Shown here: piece after piece, positions 53,299 to 62,487 of the stretch
Layout: each line of letters starts with the position of its first letter
Position numbering within the stretch: the stretch's first letter is position 1
Assembly (NCBI RefSeq): GCF_000023885.1
Contig: NC_013165.1
Location: 2,418,001-2,482,000 of the forward strand
Origin: Slackia heliotrinireducens DSM 20476
GTDB taxonomy: Bacteria; Actinomycetota; Coriobacteriia; Coriobacteriales; Eggerthellaceae
DNA: 64,000 bases
Direction of reading: 5' to 3'
Translations under genes and position numbers: made by a program
The notes under the pieces: model-generated
What the model was told of the DNA's origin: nothing
The model's input: the letters and a program-made list of their open reading frames with translations, nothing else
The model's database searches: none

Positions 53299-55107
53299 AT
53301 GCTGGATATCCAACGAGTGCTTAAAGCGAAACCCAAACCCCACGAACGAGCCGAGGCCGTGCGCCTGGACACGCCGTGGACCGCAGAGCTTGCCGAAGGC
53401 ACGCCGCTGTGCGAGCACCCTCGCCCGCAGTTCGCCCGCAGCGGCATCGACATCCTCAACGGATGGTGGGACGTGGCCTTCGGGCCCAAGCCGGAAGGTT
53501 CGCCCAGCATCGACGACCATCCCACCTTCGATGGGAAAATCCTGGTCCCCTTCTCCCCCGAGGCCCCCGCGTCAGGCGTCGGGCGGCGGCTCGAACCCAA
53601 CGAGACCCTGTGGTATCGCCGCACCTTCGACATCCCCGAGTTGGCCGGCAAGCGCCTGCTGCTGCATTTCGAAGCCGTGGACCACGCCTGCACCTGCTGG
53701 TGCAACGGCAAGCAGGTGGGCACGCATGAGGGCGGCTACCTCCCCTTCGCCTTCGACATAACCGATGCGCTGGTGGGCGTGTCGGCTGAAATCGTCCTGT
53801 GCGTGACCGACCCCAGCGACACGGGCACCCAGCCCCGCGGCAAGCAGAAACTGCAGGCGGGCGACATCTGGTACACGGCACAAAGCGGCATCTGGCAGAC
53901 GGTCTGGCTGGAAGTGGTGCCTGCGGCCCATATCGAAAACGTGCGGATGGATGCGAACCCCGACGACGGCGCGCTGCATGTGCGGGCGCGCACCGCAGGC
54001 CCGGACGGGGATTTCTACGTGTGGCTGCTGGACGGTGGCCGCCTGGTGGCTGAAGCCTGCGTCCAGACGGAAAACGGCGTCGCCGCCATCGACCTGCCGG
54101 TGGAACGACCCTGCCTGTGGTCGCCCGACGACCCGTATCTCTACAGCGTCCAGCTCGCTTTCGGCGACGACTCGGTCCGCAGCTACTGCGCCTTCCGCAC
54201 GGTAGGCGTCGAGCGGGACGCGGCCGGCACGCCCCGGTTCTGCCTCAACCACAATCCGGTGTTCCTGCGCGGCGTGCTTGACCAGGGCTACTGGTCGGAC
54301 GGCCTGCTTACGGCCCCGTCCGATGCTGCCCTGATCCACGACATCGAGTCCGCCAGGCGCCTGGGGTTCAACATGATTCGCAAGCACATCAAGGTGGAAA
54401 GCGACCGCTGGTATTGGCACTGCGACCGGCTGGGCATGCTGGTCTGGCAGGACATGGTAAACGGCGGAACGGACTACAGCTCCTGGCACACAAGCTACAA
54501 GCCCACGTTGTTCAGCTGGTCGTGGACGCGTTTTCCCGACGACACGCCGAAGCACCGCAGCGCCCTGTCCGCAGGCGACGCCGCCATGCGAAAAGCTTGG
54601 ACTGACGCCTGCATGGGCACGGTTCGGCATCTGGCCAATCACCCGAGCATCGTCACCTGGGTGCTCTTCAACGAGGGTTGGGGGCAGTTCGATGCGGCGG
54701 CCGCCACAAAGGCCGTGCGCGCCGAAGACCCCACACGCCCCATCGACGCCACCAGCGGCTGGTACGACCAGCGGTGCGGCGACTATTTCAGCATCCACAA
54801 CTACTTCCGCCCGCTGGAGGTGCTGCGCGACCCAGCCGCCACGCCGCGGGCCTTCGTCCTGTCCGAATTCGGCGGGCTGGCCTACCATGTAGACGGCCAC
54901 AGCGCGCTTGAGCTGGACTACGGCTACGAGACCTATGCAAACCTGGACGAGCTGAAGACGGCCGTCCGCGCACAGCTTGCCGCCGCCGAGGCGCTTGAAT
55001 CAAAAGGGTGCTGCGGATACGTGTACACCCAGCTCAGCGATGTGGAAGAGGAAACGAACGGTCTGCTGACCTTCGACCGGAAGATAAACAAGCTCGTAAA
55101 GGAATGA
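53299..55107 (+). CDS. Glycoside hydrolase family 2 protein
   Basis: 602 residues from ATG 53299 (GGAGGCGCC upstream). Domain order is sugar-binding jelly roll (LNGWWDVAFGPKP, then WYRRTFDIPELAGK), Ig-like domain, and TIM barrel. The acid/base Glu is in VLFNEGWGQFD (about residue 459) and the nucleophile Glu in VLSEFGGLAY (about 522). No signal peptide, so it acts in the cytoplasm on imported glycosides. Specificity (galactosidase, glucuronidase or other) cannot be decided. One base separates it from the deformylase-like gene, so the two are an operon. Confidence 0.92.
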   Translation: MLDIQRVLKAKPKPHERAEAVRLDTPWTAELAEGTPLCEHPRPQFARSGIDILNGWWDVAFGPKPEGSPSIDDHPTFDGKILVPFSPEAPASGVGRRLEPNETLWYRRTFDIPELAGKRLLLHFEAVDHACTCWCNGKQVGTHEGGYLPFAFDITDALVGVSAEIVLCVTDPSDTGTQPRGKQKLQAGDIWYTAQSGIWQTVWLEVVPAAHIENVRMDANPDDGALHVRARTAGPDGDFYVWLLDGGRLVAEACVQTENGVAAIDLPVERPCLWSPDDPYLYSVQLAFGDDSVRSYCAFRTVGVERDAAGTPRFCLNHNPVFLRGVLDQGYWSDGLLTAPSDAALIHDIESARRLGFNMIRKHIKVESDRWYWHCDRLGMLVWQDMVNGGTDYSSWHTSYKPTLFSWSWTRFPDDTPKHRSALSAGDAAMRKAWTDACMGTVRHLANHPSIVTWVLFNEGWGQFDAAAATKAVRAEDPTRPIDATSGWYDQRCGDYFSIHNYFRPLEVLRDPAATPRAFVLSEFGGLAYHVDGHSALELDYGYETYANLDELKTAVRAQLAAAEALESKGCCGYVYTQLSDVEEETNGLLTFDRKINKLVKE

Positions 55108-55108
55108 G

Positions 55109-55519
55109 ATGATCCGACCCGTTGTGAAAAACGAGCTGGCGCTCAGGGCGCCCAGCAGCCCCGCAACCGTCGCCGACCGCAGCGTCGGCCAAGACCTGAT
55201 GGACACGCTGCGGTTCCACTCCCACGAGTGCGTGGGCATGGCGGCCAACATGATCGGCGTGGCGAAGCGCATCATCGTGTTCGACGACGCCGGCACGCAC
55301 CGCCTGATGTACAACCCGGAAATCACGGCGAAAAGCGAGCCGTACCAGACCGAAGAAGGATGCCTTTCCCTTACGGGCCGCCGCCCCGCCACGCGATACC
55401 GGCGCATAGAGGTCACGTTTCGCGACGAGAGGTTCGCTTCCCGCACCGAGGCATTCGAAGGCTGGACCGCCCAGATCATCCAGCACGAGATCGACCACTG
55501 CAACGGCATAGTCATCTAG
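55109..55519 (+). CDS. Peptide deformylase-like protein
   Basis: 136 residues, short for a deformylase. Motif 2 EGCLSLTG and motif 3 QHEIDHCNG supply the metal Cys and two His. Motif 1 reads VGMAANMIG, with Asn in place of the catalytic Gln (GxGxAAxQ). It is therefore either a divergent type III deformylase or a protein with altered activity. The position, immediately after a glycosidase and without fmt, suggests it is not the housekeeping enzyme. Confidence 0.8.
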   Translation: MIRPVVKNELALRAPSSPATVADRSVGQDLMDTLRFHSHECVGMAANMIGVAKRIIVFDDAGTHRLMYNPEITAKSEPYQTEEGCLSLTGRRPATRYRRIEVTFRDERFASRTEAFEGWTAQIIQHEIDHCNGIVI

Positions 55520-55587
55520 CCGCACGGCACAGACTGCGGCATATCGGTATTCGGGTTCCGGATAGGACGGCTGCTAAGGCATCGCGC

Positions 55588-56574
55588 CTAATAGCAGGAA
55601 GCGGTGAACCCGTCCACCCGGCTCATCCTGCGGTATTCCAGGGGCGTCATCTTCTTCAGGCTCTTGAAGGCCGATGCGAATTTGCTCTGGTTCTCATACC
55701 CCACGCCGATGGCGATCTCGCCGACGGTCATGTTGGTGGTCGCCAGAAGCACGGCGGCCTCGTCCATGCGGCGGCGCTTCATATACATGGGAATGGATTC
55801 GCCGTACATGCTGTAGAAATAGGATCGCAGCGACGACTCGCTGATGCCGTACCCTGCGGCGACCTCTGCGACTGGCGTCCGCTTGCGTAGATCCGAGACC
55901 ATGCTTTCGATGGCGCCCTGGGCCATCATCATCTGCGAAGGCGTCAGCCAGATCCTGCGCGCGATGTTGTCGTCGGGCTCCATGGCCGCGACGGCGTTCA
56001 GGCATTGCGCGAACAGCAGCCGGCGATCGGCCCTCGGGGCGTTGCGATGTAGCACGGCATGGTTCATGGCCGCCTGTAAATCGGCGGGCGCCAGCGCCAG
56101 GAACGCTTCCCCGTTCGGGCACAGACGGTCCTCCAGCTCGAATGGGTCTATGTCCAAATCCTGCAGGAAGCGCGGCAGCCGATTGCTGATGGTGTCGAAG
56201 TCGATAAAGAATTTGATGCCGAGGAACCTGCCCGTCGGCATGCTCAGCGGCGTGCGCGTGTCGTCCAGGTGCACGGCGATGCGACCCGGCTCCAGAAAAG
56301 CCGAATGACCCTCGTTTACGTCAATCCTGCAGCGACCCTCGCTGCAGGCCATGATCGTCAAACCGTATTTCTTCGGTTGCGTCATCAGCGGAACGGTGCC
56401 CATGAAGAAGTCGCCCGCAGAAAAGCGAACGCCGGTGAACAGCTCGTGGACGAATATGTCACCGTATTCATCACCCATCGAAAACGATAGGCGATACCCC
56501 CCGTTTTGCATTTTCGACCGTGTGACCACACAAGGGGCACGCGCCTCATCAACACCCGTTTCCAGTTGCTCCAT
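55588..56574 (-). CDS. AraC/XylS-family transcriptional regulator
   Basis: 328 residues from ATG 56574 (GGGGAGAAGT upstream). The N-terminal ~220 residues are a ligand-sensing region without a recognised cupin. The C-terminal double helix-turn-helix is seen in RTPVAEVAAGYGISESSLRS and NMTVGEIAIGVGYENQSKFA with FASAFKSLKKMTPLEYRR. The target is unknown. It is convergent with the GH2-deformylase pair and divergent from the SOS-controlled gene at 57064. Confidence 0.9.
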   Translation of the reverse strand: MEQLETGVDEARAPCVVTRSKMQNGGYRLSFSMGDEYGDIFVHELFTGVRFSAGDFFMGTVPLMTQPKKYGLTIMACSEGRCRIDVNEGHSAFLEPGRIAVHLDDTRTPLSMPTGRFLGIKFFIDFDTISNRLPRFLQDLDIDPFELEDRLCPNGEAFLALAPADLQAAMNHAVLHRNAPRADRRLLFAQCLNAVAAMEPDDNIARRIWLTPSQMMMAQGAIESMVSDLRKRTPVAEVAAGYGISESSLRSYFYSMYGESIPMYMKRRRMDEAAVLLATTNMTVGEIAIGVGYENQSKFASAFKSLKKMTPLEYRRMSRVDGFTASCY

Positions 56575-57012
56575 ACTTCTCCCCAAAAGACCCATCCAAA
56601 AGCACTGCAACGTTCAAGGCTCTTCCCATCGGCTGGAGCCGACTAAAGCATTTCTTGTTACGAGGCATTATTTCCCGAATACGTTTCTCGTATCTACTCC
56701 GTTTTTTCTTTTTGGCTCCAATTCGTATTTATTTACCGTCTTTAACTGTAATTTTGCATTCCATACAATCAATAGCAGGGTTTTTGCGGGTCTCAACACG
56801 AAAACATTCATGTTAGCTGCGAGCTAACCATCGGGCGTGAACCCGGCGAAATGCCGCCTTTCGCACTTTAACGGCTTGCTTATCGACTCCGTTTTCGTCA
56901 AGAGCATCCAGAAGTGCGCATGTCAATATGCAAATGGACGACCGAGCCCCGCATTCCGCCGAAACGCAACGTCTGCGCTTTTCGCGAAGCCCGCCCCTTT
57001 TGAAATATCTAC
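56575..57012. other. AT-rich gap upstream of the AraC gene
   Basis: No supported gene. It holds the AraC promoter and, at its right edge, the promoter of the 57064 gene. The stretch 56690-56770 is strikingly AT-rich compared with the surrounding chromosome. Confidence 0.5.
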
Positions 57013-57041
57013 TTGAATACGAACGGATGTTCTCTTATAAT
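57013..57041 (+). promoter_or_regulatory. Sigma-70 promoter with an embedded LexA box
   Basis: -35 TTGAAT (57013-57018), 17-bp spacer, -10 TATAAT (57036-57041). The spacer contains CGAACGGATGTTCT (57020-57033), the same SOS-box pattern as at dinB. LexA binding there would block polymerase directly. Confidence 0.85.
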
Positions 57042-57063
57042 GGCGCTTCTAAGGAGGTGACCT

Positions 57064-58032
57064 ATGATTCTCAACACTGGGGCCAGAACCGATACCGTGC
57101 AGTATTACAGCGAATGGCTGCTCAACCGTTTTGCGGAGGGGTACGTGCTGTCCAGAAACCCTCTGTTTCCGGAAAAGGTCACCCGCTACGAGCTCACACC
57201 GGAAGCCATCGACCTGGTCATGTTCTGCTCGAAAAACTATGAACCCATCTTGCCGCGCCTACACGAGATAACGGATCGGTTCAACACGTATTTCCACTAC
57301 ACCATCACGGCCTATGGCCGCGACATCGAGCCGGGCGTCCCCTCCGTCGATGACAGCATCCGCACCCTCCTCAAGTTGGAACGCCAGGTGGGAAGACAAC
57401 GCATCGTTTGGCGCTACGATCCAGTGCTTCTGCTGGGGCCCTACACCGTCGAGCGCCACCTGCAAACTTTCGAGCACCTCTGCTCCCATTTGGCCGGGCA
57501 CATCGATCGCTGCGTTTTTTCGTTCGTAGGCATGTACAAGAAGCTGCAGCGCAACATGCCGGAGCTCAAGCCGGTAAGCGCCGGCGACAAGCTTCTGCTG
57601 GCAGAGCAGATGGGGCTCATCGCGCACAAGCACGGCGTAGTGCTGCAAACCTGCGGCCAAGCCGACGATTACACGCGGTTCGGCATAGGGCCGTCGGCCT
57701 GCACCAGGCTGGATATCATGGGGCCCGCCAATAACGTTGAATTCCGCAACCTGAAGCACAAAGGCATGCGGGCGGGCTGCGGCTGTTTCGAAAGCCGCGA
57801 CATTGGTGCCTATAACACCTGCCCCAACGGGTGTCGGTACTGCTACGCCAACTACGACCACGCCCAGGCGGCACGCAACTACCAAAACCACAATCCGGCT
57901 TCGCCCCTGCTCATCGGCAACCTGTCGGATCAGGACGAAATCGTTCCAGGGTCTCAGAAAAGCCTCTTGAAGAAAGAGTTCCGACCAACCGCGCATGAAC
58001 CAGGCACTCCTGTGCAGGAGTCCCTGTTCTAG
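57064..58032 (+). CDS. DUF1848 family iron-sulfur protein under SOS control
   Basis: 322 residues. The C-terminal cysteine cluster is CGCFESRDIGAYNTC followed by PNGCRYCYANYD (about residues 239-263). CxxxxxxC and CxxCY patterns of this kind suggest a 4Fe-4S or radical-SAM-like centre, as proposed for DUF1848. The N-terminal half is a TIM-barrel-like region starting MILNTGARTDTVQYYSEWLL. AAGGAGG precedes the ATG. The LexA box in its promoter points to DNA damage. The biochemical function of the family is not known to me. Confidence 0.85.
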   Translation: MILNTGARTDTVQYYSEWLLNRFAEGYVLSRNPLFPEKVTRYELTPEAIDLVMFCSKNYEPILPRLHEITDRFNTYFHYTITAYGRDIEPGVPSVDDSIRTLLKLERQVGRQRIVWRYDPVLLLGPYTVERHLQTFEHLCSHLAGHIDRCVFSFVGMYKKLQRNMPELKPVSAGDKLLLAEQMGLIAHKHGVVLQTCGQADDYTRFGIGPSACTRLDIMGPANNVEFRNLKHKGMRAGCGCFESRDIGAYNTCPNGCRYCYANYDHAQAARNYQNHNPASPLLIGNLSDQDEIVPGSQKSLLKKEFRPTAHEPGTPVQESLF

Positions 58033-58091
58033 CGCTGCCTATACAAAAAGGCCGACAGGATTACCCTGCCGGCCCGCATAAAACACAAGCA

Positions 58092-59210
58092 TCAATCGAA
58101 TTGTCGAAGTGATTTGGACAGGCGCTTCAAGCCTTCCCGCAGCACATCCTCCGATGCGCAGTAGCCGAGACGTGCGCCGCACGGCAGCTCGAAGCGGCTG
58201 CCTGGAACCAGCAGGACGCCCTCTTCCTTCAACAGGCGAAGGCAGAACACCTCGTCGTTCTCGGGAATGTCCAGGCGCATGTAGCTCACGCTGACACCCT
58301 TCGGAGGAATCCAGCTTGCGCGGGGCTCGGTGGCCATCCACTCGTTCACGATCTCGCGGTTCCTGCGGATGATGCCCAGGTTGCGCTCGATAATCTTGTC
58401 GCGGTTACGCAGCACGTAGGTGGCCAGCGCGTCGTTGAACACGCCGCTGCAGATCATGGTGTAGTCGCGCAGCACGCGCATGCGGTCTGCCAGTTCCTTG
58501 TTGCTGACCGTCCAGCCGCATCGGGCCGCAGGTACGCTGTAATCCTTGCTCACGCTGTTGGTGGCTACGCCCTTCTCGTACAAATCCACGATACTCGAGC
58601 ACTTCTCAGGATCCTCCAAGGGGAAGAACACCTCGTCGCAGAGCACCCATGCGTCCACGTGGCGGGCTATCTCGACGATCTCCTCCATCATCTCGGTGGT
58701 GATGACCGCACCCAACGGGTTGCTGGCGTTGTTGATGCAGATGAGTTTGGTGTCGGGGCGCACAAGCTCCTTCAGCTCGTCGATGCGAGGCTGCCAGCCG
58801 TCCTCCTCGTGGATGTGCCAGTAGTCCACCTCGGCGCCCAGGGCGCGGGGCAGGTCGTACAGGGGCTGATAGGTGGGATATTCCGCCACCACATGGTCGC
58901 CCGGTTCCACCAGCGCCATGATGGCGTTAAGGTTTGCTCCCGTGCCGCCGTTCATCTGCAGCACGTTGTCGGGGTCAACGTTCTTATACAGCTTGGCGAC
59001 CTCGGCCTTGAACTCCGCGGACCCTTCGATCCAGCCGTAGTTCATCTTCTCGCGGTCCAACCGCTCGTAGAAGGTGGCACCGTCCTGCCCGTCCAGCGCG
59101 AGGATCTCGCCCATGGTAAGGCTGCTGATGGTCGATTGGCCGATGTCCCATGTCGCGTCGTGCTCCCAGATGTTCAGGAACTCTTCGACGCCGATGGTTC
59201 TGATTTTCAT
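58092..59210 (-). CDS. PLP-dependent aminotransferase (class I/II) of the arginine cluster
   Basis: 372 residues from ATG 59210 (GGGAGGTTACC upstream). The fold-type I features are MNGGTGANLNAIMAL, NNASNPLGAVI, the Asp in VLCDEVFFPLE and the PLP Lys in SVSKDYSVPA, with CGWTVSN after it. It follows the antiporter and arcA on the same strand but is separated by a strong terminator, so it may have its own promoter. The substrate is unknown; an arginine- or ornithine-related amine is a guess from position. Confidence 0.88.
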   Translation of the reverse strand: MKIRTIGVEEFLNIWEHDATWDIGQSTISSLTMGEILALDGQDGATFYERLDREKMNYGWIEGSAEFKAEVAKLYKNVDPDNVLQMNGGTGANLNAIMALVEPGDHVVAEYPTYQPLYDLPRALGAEVDYWHIHEEDGWQPRIDELKELVRPDTKLICINNASNPLGAVITTEMMEEIVEIARHVDAWVLCDEVFFPLEDPEKCSSIVDLYEKGVATNSVSKDYSVPAARCGWTVSNKELADRMRVLRDYTMICSGVFNDALATYVLRNRDKIIERNLGIIRRNREIVNEWMATEPRASWIPPKGVSVSYMRLDIPENDEVFCLRLLKEEGVLLVPGSRFELPCGARLGYCASEDVLREGLKRLSKSLRQFD

Positions 59211-59231
59211 TGGTAACCTCCCTGAAACCGC

Positions 59232-59261
59232 GGGACAAAGGGCTACGTCCCCATTGTCCCA
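59232..59261. repeat. GGGACA hairpin repeat, copy 2
   Basis: GGGACAAAGGGCTACGTCCC followed by CATTGTCCCA; related to the copy at 48359-48388. It lies just upstream of the aminotransferase ribosome site. Confidence 0.6.
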
Positions 59262-59272
59262 CGAGAAAGAGA

Positions 59273-59308
59273 GGCGGGGCAACGAAAACCTGTGGTCGTT
59301 GCCCCGCC
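59273..59308 (-). terminator. Terminator after the antiporter gene
   Basis: GGCGGGGCAACGA / TCGTTGCCCCGCC, a 13-bp stem, with TCTCTTTCTC on the minus strand. It ends 45 bases past the antiporter stop. Confidence 0.88.
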
Positions 59309-59352
59309 GCGTACTGCTTGAAGAAGCGGTCTCTTCTATGTTCCGATTGGAA

Positions 59353-60804
59353 TTAGAAGACCGGGATAACGCCGATGACCGTGAGCGGGATGGAGATGAT
59401 GCCCAGGACGGCGATGGCCGCGGCACCGATCATCTCGTTGCGGGTCAGAGCCTTCTCGGCACCGGCCTCCTTGCGGGCCTGGCCGTAGAAGATGAAGCCG
59501 GGAATGTAGCCGAGGCAGGCCAGCAGCATCCACACCCAGCCGGAGAGCACGACGCTGGCAACCTGGAACAGCAGGGCAATACCGCCGAACGCGATGCTCT
59601 TGACGTCGTTCTGCTCGATGCCGAGCCTGATCTGGTAGGCAGCGGCGAAGGACCAGCTGATGATGATGGTCACGGTGCACATGCTGATGGCGAAGGTGTA
59701 GGCGTCGGCGGCGAAGTAGGCGATGACGAGGAAGACCTGGGTGCAGGCGCCGACGATGATGAGGGCCATCTGCGGAGCGTTCTTTGCGTTCATCTTGTTC
59801 CAGCTTGCGGGCAACAGGTGATCGTTGCTCATGCCGCTGGAGGTCTCGGCGGGCAGCATGGTGAAGGACAGCCAGCAGCCAAGGACGCTGATGATGATGG
59901 CTGCGTTCATGAAGGTTCCGCCCCAACCGGGAGCCATGTAGTCGAACACGGTGACGGTTGCCGGGCTGGGAGCTGCGATGAGCTCTTCGTAGGGCATGAC
60001 GCCGTAGGGAAGGATGGTTGCGCCGATGTAGAGGACCAGCAGGGTGATCAAGCCGATGACCGTGGCCTTGCCCACGTCGGACTTGCGCTCGGCACGGGCG
60101 TTCATGACCGTTGCGCCCTCGATGCCGATGAACATCCACATCATGATCAGGATGCAGTTGATGACCTGGGTGGTGACGCTGCCGAGCTCAACGTCGTTTT
60201 GCGCCATGATGGCGGCGTTGGCGGAAGCCTGGCCCCAGAAGTCGGCGGTGAAGACGCCGCCCTGGAAGCAGATGATGCAGAAGATGATGAACGCGGCGAT
60301 GGAGGCGATCTTGACGACCATGACGACGGCGTTCAGGAACGCGGCGCTCTCGACGCCATTGATGACCAGGAAGGTGATGAGCCACAGGAACGCAGACACG
60401 CCCACGATGGCGATGAAGTTGGGGGAACCTGCGGTGCCCGTGCTGAAAATGGCGGGGAATGCACCGGCAAGCACGTTGGCGATCATCGTGCCGAAGCCGA
60501 CGTTGCCCAACCATGCGCTCAGCCAGTAACCCCAGCCGCTGATGAAGCCGCAGAACGGACCGAAGCCTTCCTTGGCGTAGCCGTAGATGCCTTCGATCTC
60601 GGGTTTCTGGGAGCCGAGGCTGGACAGGGACAGTGCCAGGAACAAAAAGCCGACGCCGGCGATGCACCAAGCGATCAGCGCGGGACCAGGAGCTGCTACG
60701 TTAGCCAGCTGGCCGGTGGTGGCATACACGCCAGAGCCGATGCAGGAGCTGACGACGAAGCCGATCAAAGCAAAAAGGCCGAGGCCTTTCTTGTTTTCCG
60801 ACAT
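59353..60804 (-). CDS. arcD: APC-family amino acid antiporter (arginine/ornithine type)
   Basis: 483 residues with about 12-13 transmembrane segments. It begins LGLFALIGFVVSSCIGSGVY, the APC helix-1 signature, and has GIEGATVMNARAERKSDVGK, typical of basic amino acid exchangers (ArcD/YdgI group). Placed 255 bases after arcA on the same strand, it should exchange arginine for ornithine to feed the deiminase pathway. The name rests on this context; the substrate is not proven by sequence alone. Confidence 0.85.
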   Translation of the reverse strand: MSENKKGLGLFALIGFVVSSCIGSGVYATTGQLANVAAPGPALIAWCIAGVGFLFLALSLSSLGSQKPEIEGIYGYAKEGFGPFCGFISGWGYWLSAWLGNVGFGTMIANVLAGAFPAIFSTGTAGSPNFIAIVGVSAFLWLITFLVINGVESAAFLNAVVMVVKIASIAAFIIFCIICFQGGVFTADFWGQASANAAIMAQNDVELGSVTTQVINCILIMMWMFIGIEGATVMNARAERKSDVGKATVIGLITLLVLYIGATILPYGVMPYEELIAAPSPATVTVFDYMAPGWGGTFMNAAIIISVLGCWLSFTMLPAETSSGMSNDHLLPASWNKMNAKNAPQMALIIVGACTQVFLVIAYFAADAYTFAISMCTVTIIISWSFAAAYQIRLGIEQNDVKSIAFGGIALLFQVASVVLSGWVWMLLACLGYIPGFIFYGQARKEAGAEKALTRNEMIGAAAIAVLGIISIPLTVIGVIPVF

Positions 60805-60967
60805 TATTCCTCCTTATGGGAATGACGCGCCTGAGGCCAGTATTCTTCCTGCATGTCGACGCCAGCAGGTGTACGACATGCAGAAGGCCTGCGTTTGCGA
60901 TGCGGCCCTGTTTTGGCATAAAGGAACTGCACCTGGGTTTTCTCAGGCGTTCGAAAGGCGATGAGAA

Positions 60968-61003
60968 GCCGGGTCCATGAATCGGGGCAGACATGGACCC
61001 GGC
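60968..61003 (-). terminator. Hairpin between arcA and the antiporter
   Basis: GCCGGGTCCATG / CATGGACCCGGC, 12 perfect pairs around a 12-base loop. T-content downstream is modest (TTCTCATCGCC), so it may act as a partial terminator or an mRNA-stabilising structure within the operon. Confidence 0.6.
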
Positions 61004-61059
61004 CACCCTATAGGGTTGTAAAAGAATGCAGAACGGTTCGAAATACCGGGTATTGCGAA

Positions 61060-62280
61060 CTAGAACTCACGCCATGCAGGCATGCTCATGCAGCGCGGGC
61101 CGCCACGGCCACGGGACAGCTCGGCGGACGGGATTTGGATGATACGGATGCCCTTGTCCGTGAGGACGGCGTTCGTCACGTCGTTGCGCTCGTAGACGAC
61201 AACGGTGCCGGGACGGACGCACAGCGTGTTGGAGCCGTCGTTCCACTGCTCACGCTCGGCAGCGATGCGGTCGCCGCCGCCGCAGGGGATGAGCTCGACA
61301 GGCTGGCCGACGTACTTGGTCAGGATGTTCTCCAGCGTGTCGTGGATCTCGGTGGCATGGATCTTGCCGTTGCCCGTCGGGGTGATTTCGAAGACGGTCA
61401 GCGGGCCCATGATGCCGGGATGGATGGTGAACTTGTCGTAGTCGATCTGCGTGAAGACGGTGTCCAGATGCATGAACGCACGGCTGTTCGGGATGTCGAA
61501 CGCCAGGATGGTGTCGATGCTGGAGGTCTCGTCGTAGAAGATGACCTTGGCGAGCTCGTCGATGGCGTCGGGCTCGGTACGCTGGGAGATGCCGATAGCC
61601 AGGGTGTGCTCGTTGATGTTCAGAACGTCGCCGCCTTCGATGTGGAAGGCGTTGTAGCGGCTGTAGTACTGAGGCGTGCCGACGAAGTCCGGATGATACT
61701 TGTAGATGTACTCACCGTAGATGGTCTCGCGGTTGCGCGTGACGGAGTACATGCGGTTGATCATAACGCCGTTGCCCACGTTTGCGAACGGGTCACGGGT
61801 GAAGTACAGGTTGGGCATGGGGTTGACGACCATTTCGGTGGCGCTAGAAACCAAGTCGACCAAAGCATTGGAACGATCGACGTTGAGCTCGTTGAGCGTA
61901 ACGCCTTCCATGGTCTTCTCGACCATGGCTTTGGGATCCGCGTAGTTCTCCAACAGGTAGTCACGAAGAATGTTGGTGTACATCTCGGTGTGGATGTTGG
62001 CCTCACGGGTCCACTGCGCGATAAACTGATCGCGCACGGCCTCGTCGGCGCCGATGACATCAGCCATCAGATCCTCGAGATAGACAACCTCGACCCCTTC
62101 GCCGCGCAGAGCAGCCGCAAACGCATCATGCTCTTGCTGGGCGACTTTCAGGAACGGGATGTCATCAAACAGCAGTTCTTCGAGCTTCGCGGGGGTGAGG
62201 TTCAAAAGCTCACGCCCCGGGCGATGCAGGATAACCTTCTTGAGCGGTGCGATTTCGCTCTTGACGTTGATACCCTTCAT
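61060..62280 (-). CDS. arcA: Arginine deiminase
   Basis: 406 residues from ATG 62280 (GGAGGGCGT upstream); a longer frame to 62388 has no ribosome site. Guanidino-modifying fold motifs are LYFTRDPFANVG, FHIEGGDVLNI (Glu and Asp), MHLDTVFTQ (His) and the catalytic Cys in RGGPRCMSMPAWREF near the C-terminus. It converts arginine to citrulline and ammonia. arcB and arcC are not next to it, so citrulline breakdown to ATP must be encoded elsewhere. Confidence 0.96.
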   Translation of the reverse strand: MKGINVKSEIAPLKKVILHRPGRELLNLTPAKLEELLFDDIPFLKVAQQEHDAFAAALRGEGVEVVYLEDLMADVIGADEAVRDQFIAQWTREANIHTEMYTNILRDYLLENYADPKAMVEKTMEGVTLNELNVDRSNALVDLVSSATEMVVNPMPNLYFTRDPFANVGNGVMINRMYSVTRNRETIYGEYIYKYHPDFVGTPQYYSRYNAFHIEGGDVLNINEHTLAIGISQRTEPDAIDELAKVIFYDETSSIDTILAFDIPNSRAFMHLDTVFTQIDYDKFTIHPGIMGPLTVFEITPTGNGKIHATEIHDTLENILTKYVGQPVELIPCGGGDRIAAEREQWNDGSNTLCVRPGTVVVYERNDVTNAVLTDKGIRIIQIPSAELSRGRGGPRCMSMPAWREF

Positions 62281-62487
62281 ACGCCCTCCTCTCTCTTTGT
62301 ATGAAGCTTTCCGCGCAAGGTTCCATGCCATGCATGTCTGCTTGCTTCTGACGGGATATACAATCTCATACCGATGAATGCTTTTCAATTACCTCTTGTT
62401 TTCTTATTAGTGATAATCGGTAAGCGGTATTTTTACAGACTTTAACGGTCGTTTTCTCTACCATATCTTCAAATTTGCAAACTCATA

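Noticed and set aside
62375-62388. ARG box near the arcA start (TGAATGCTTTTCAA)
   Set aside because: The second half does not fit ATNCA at the required spacing.
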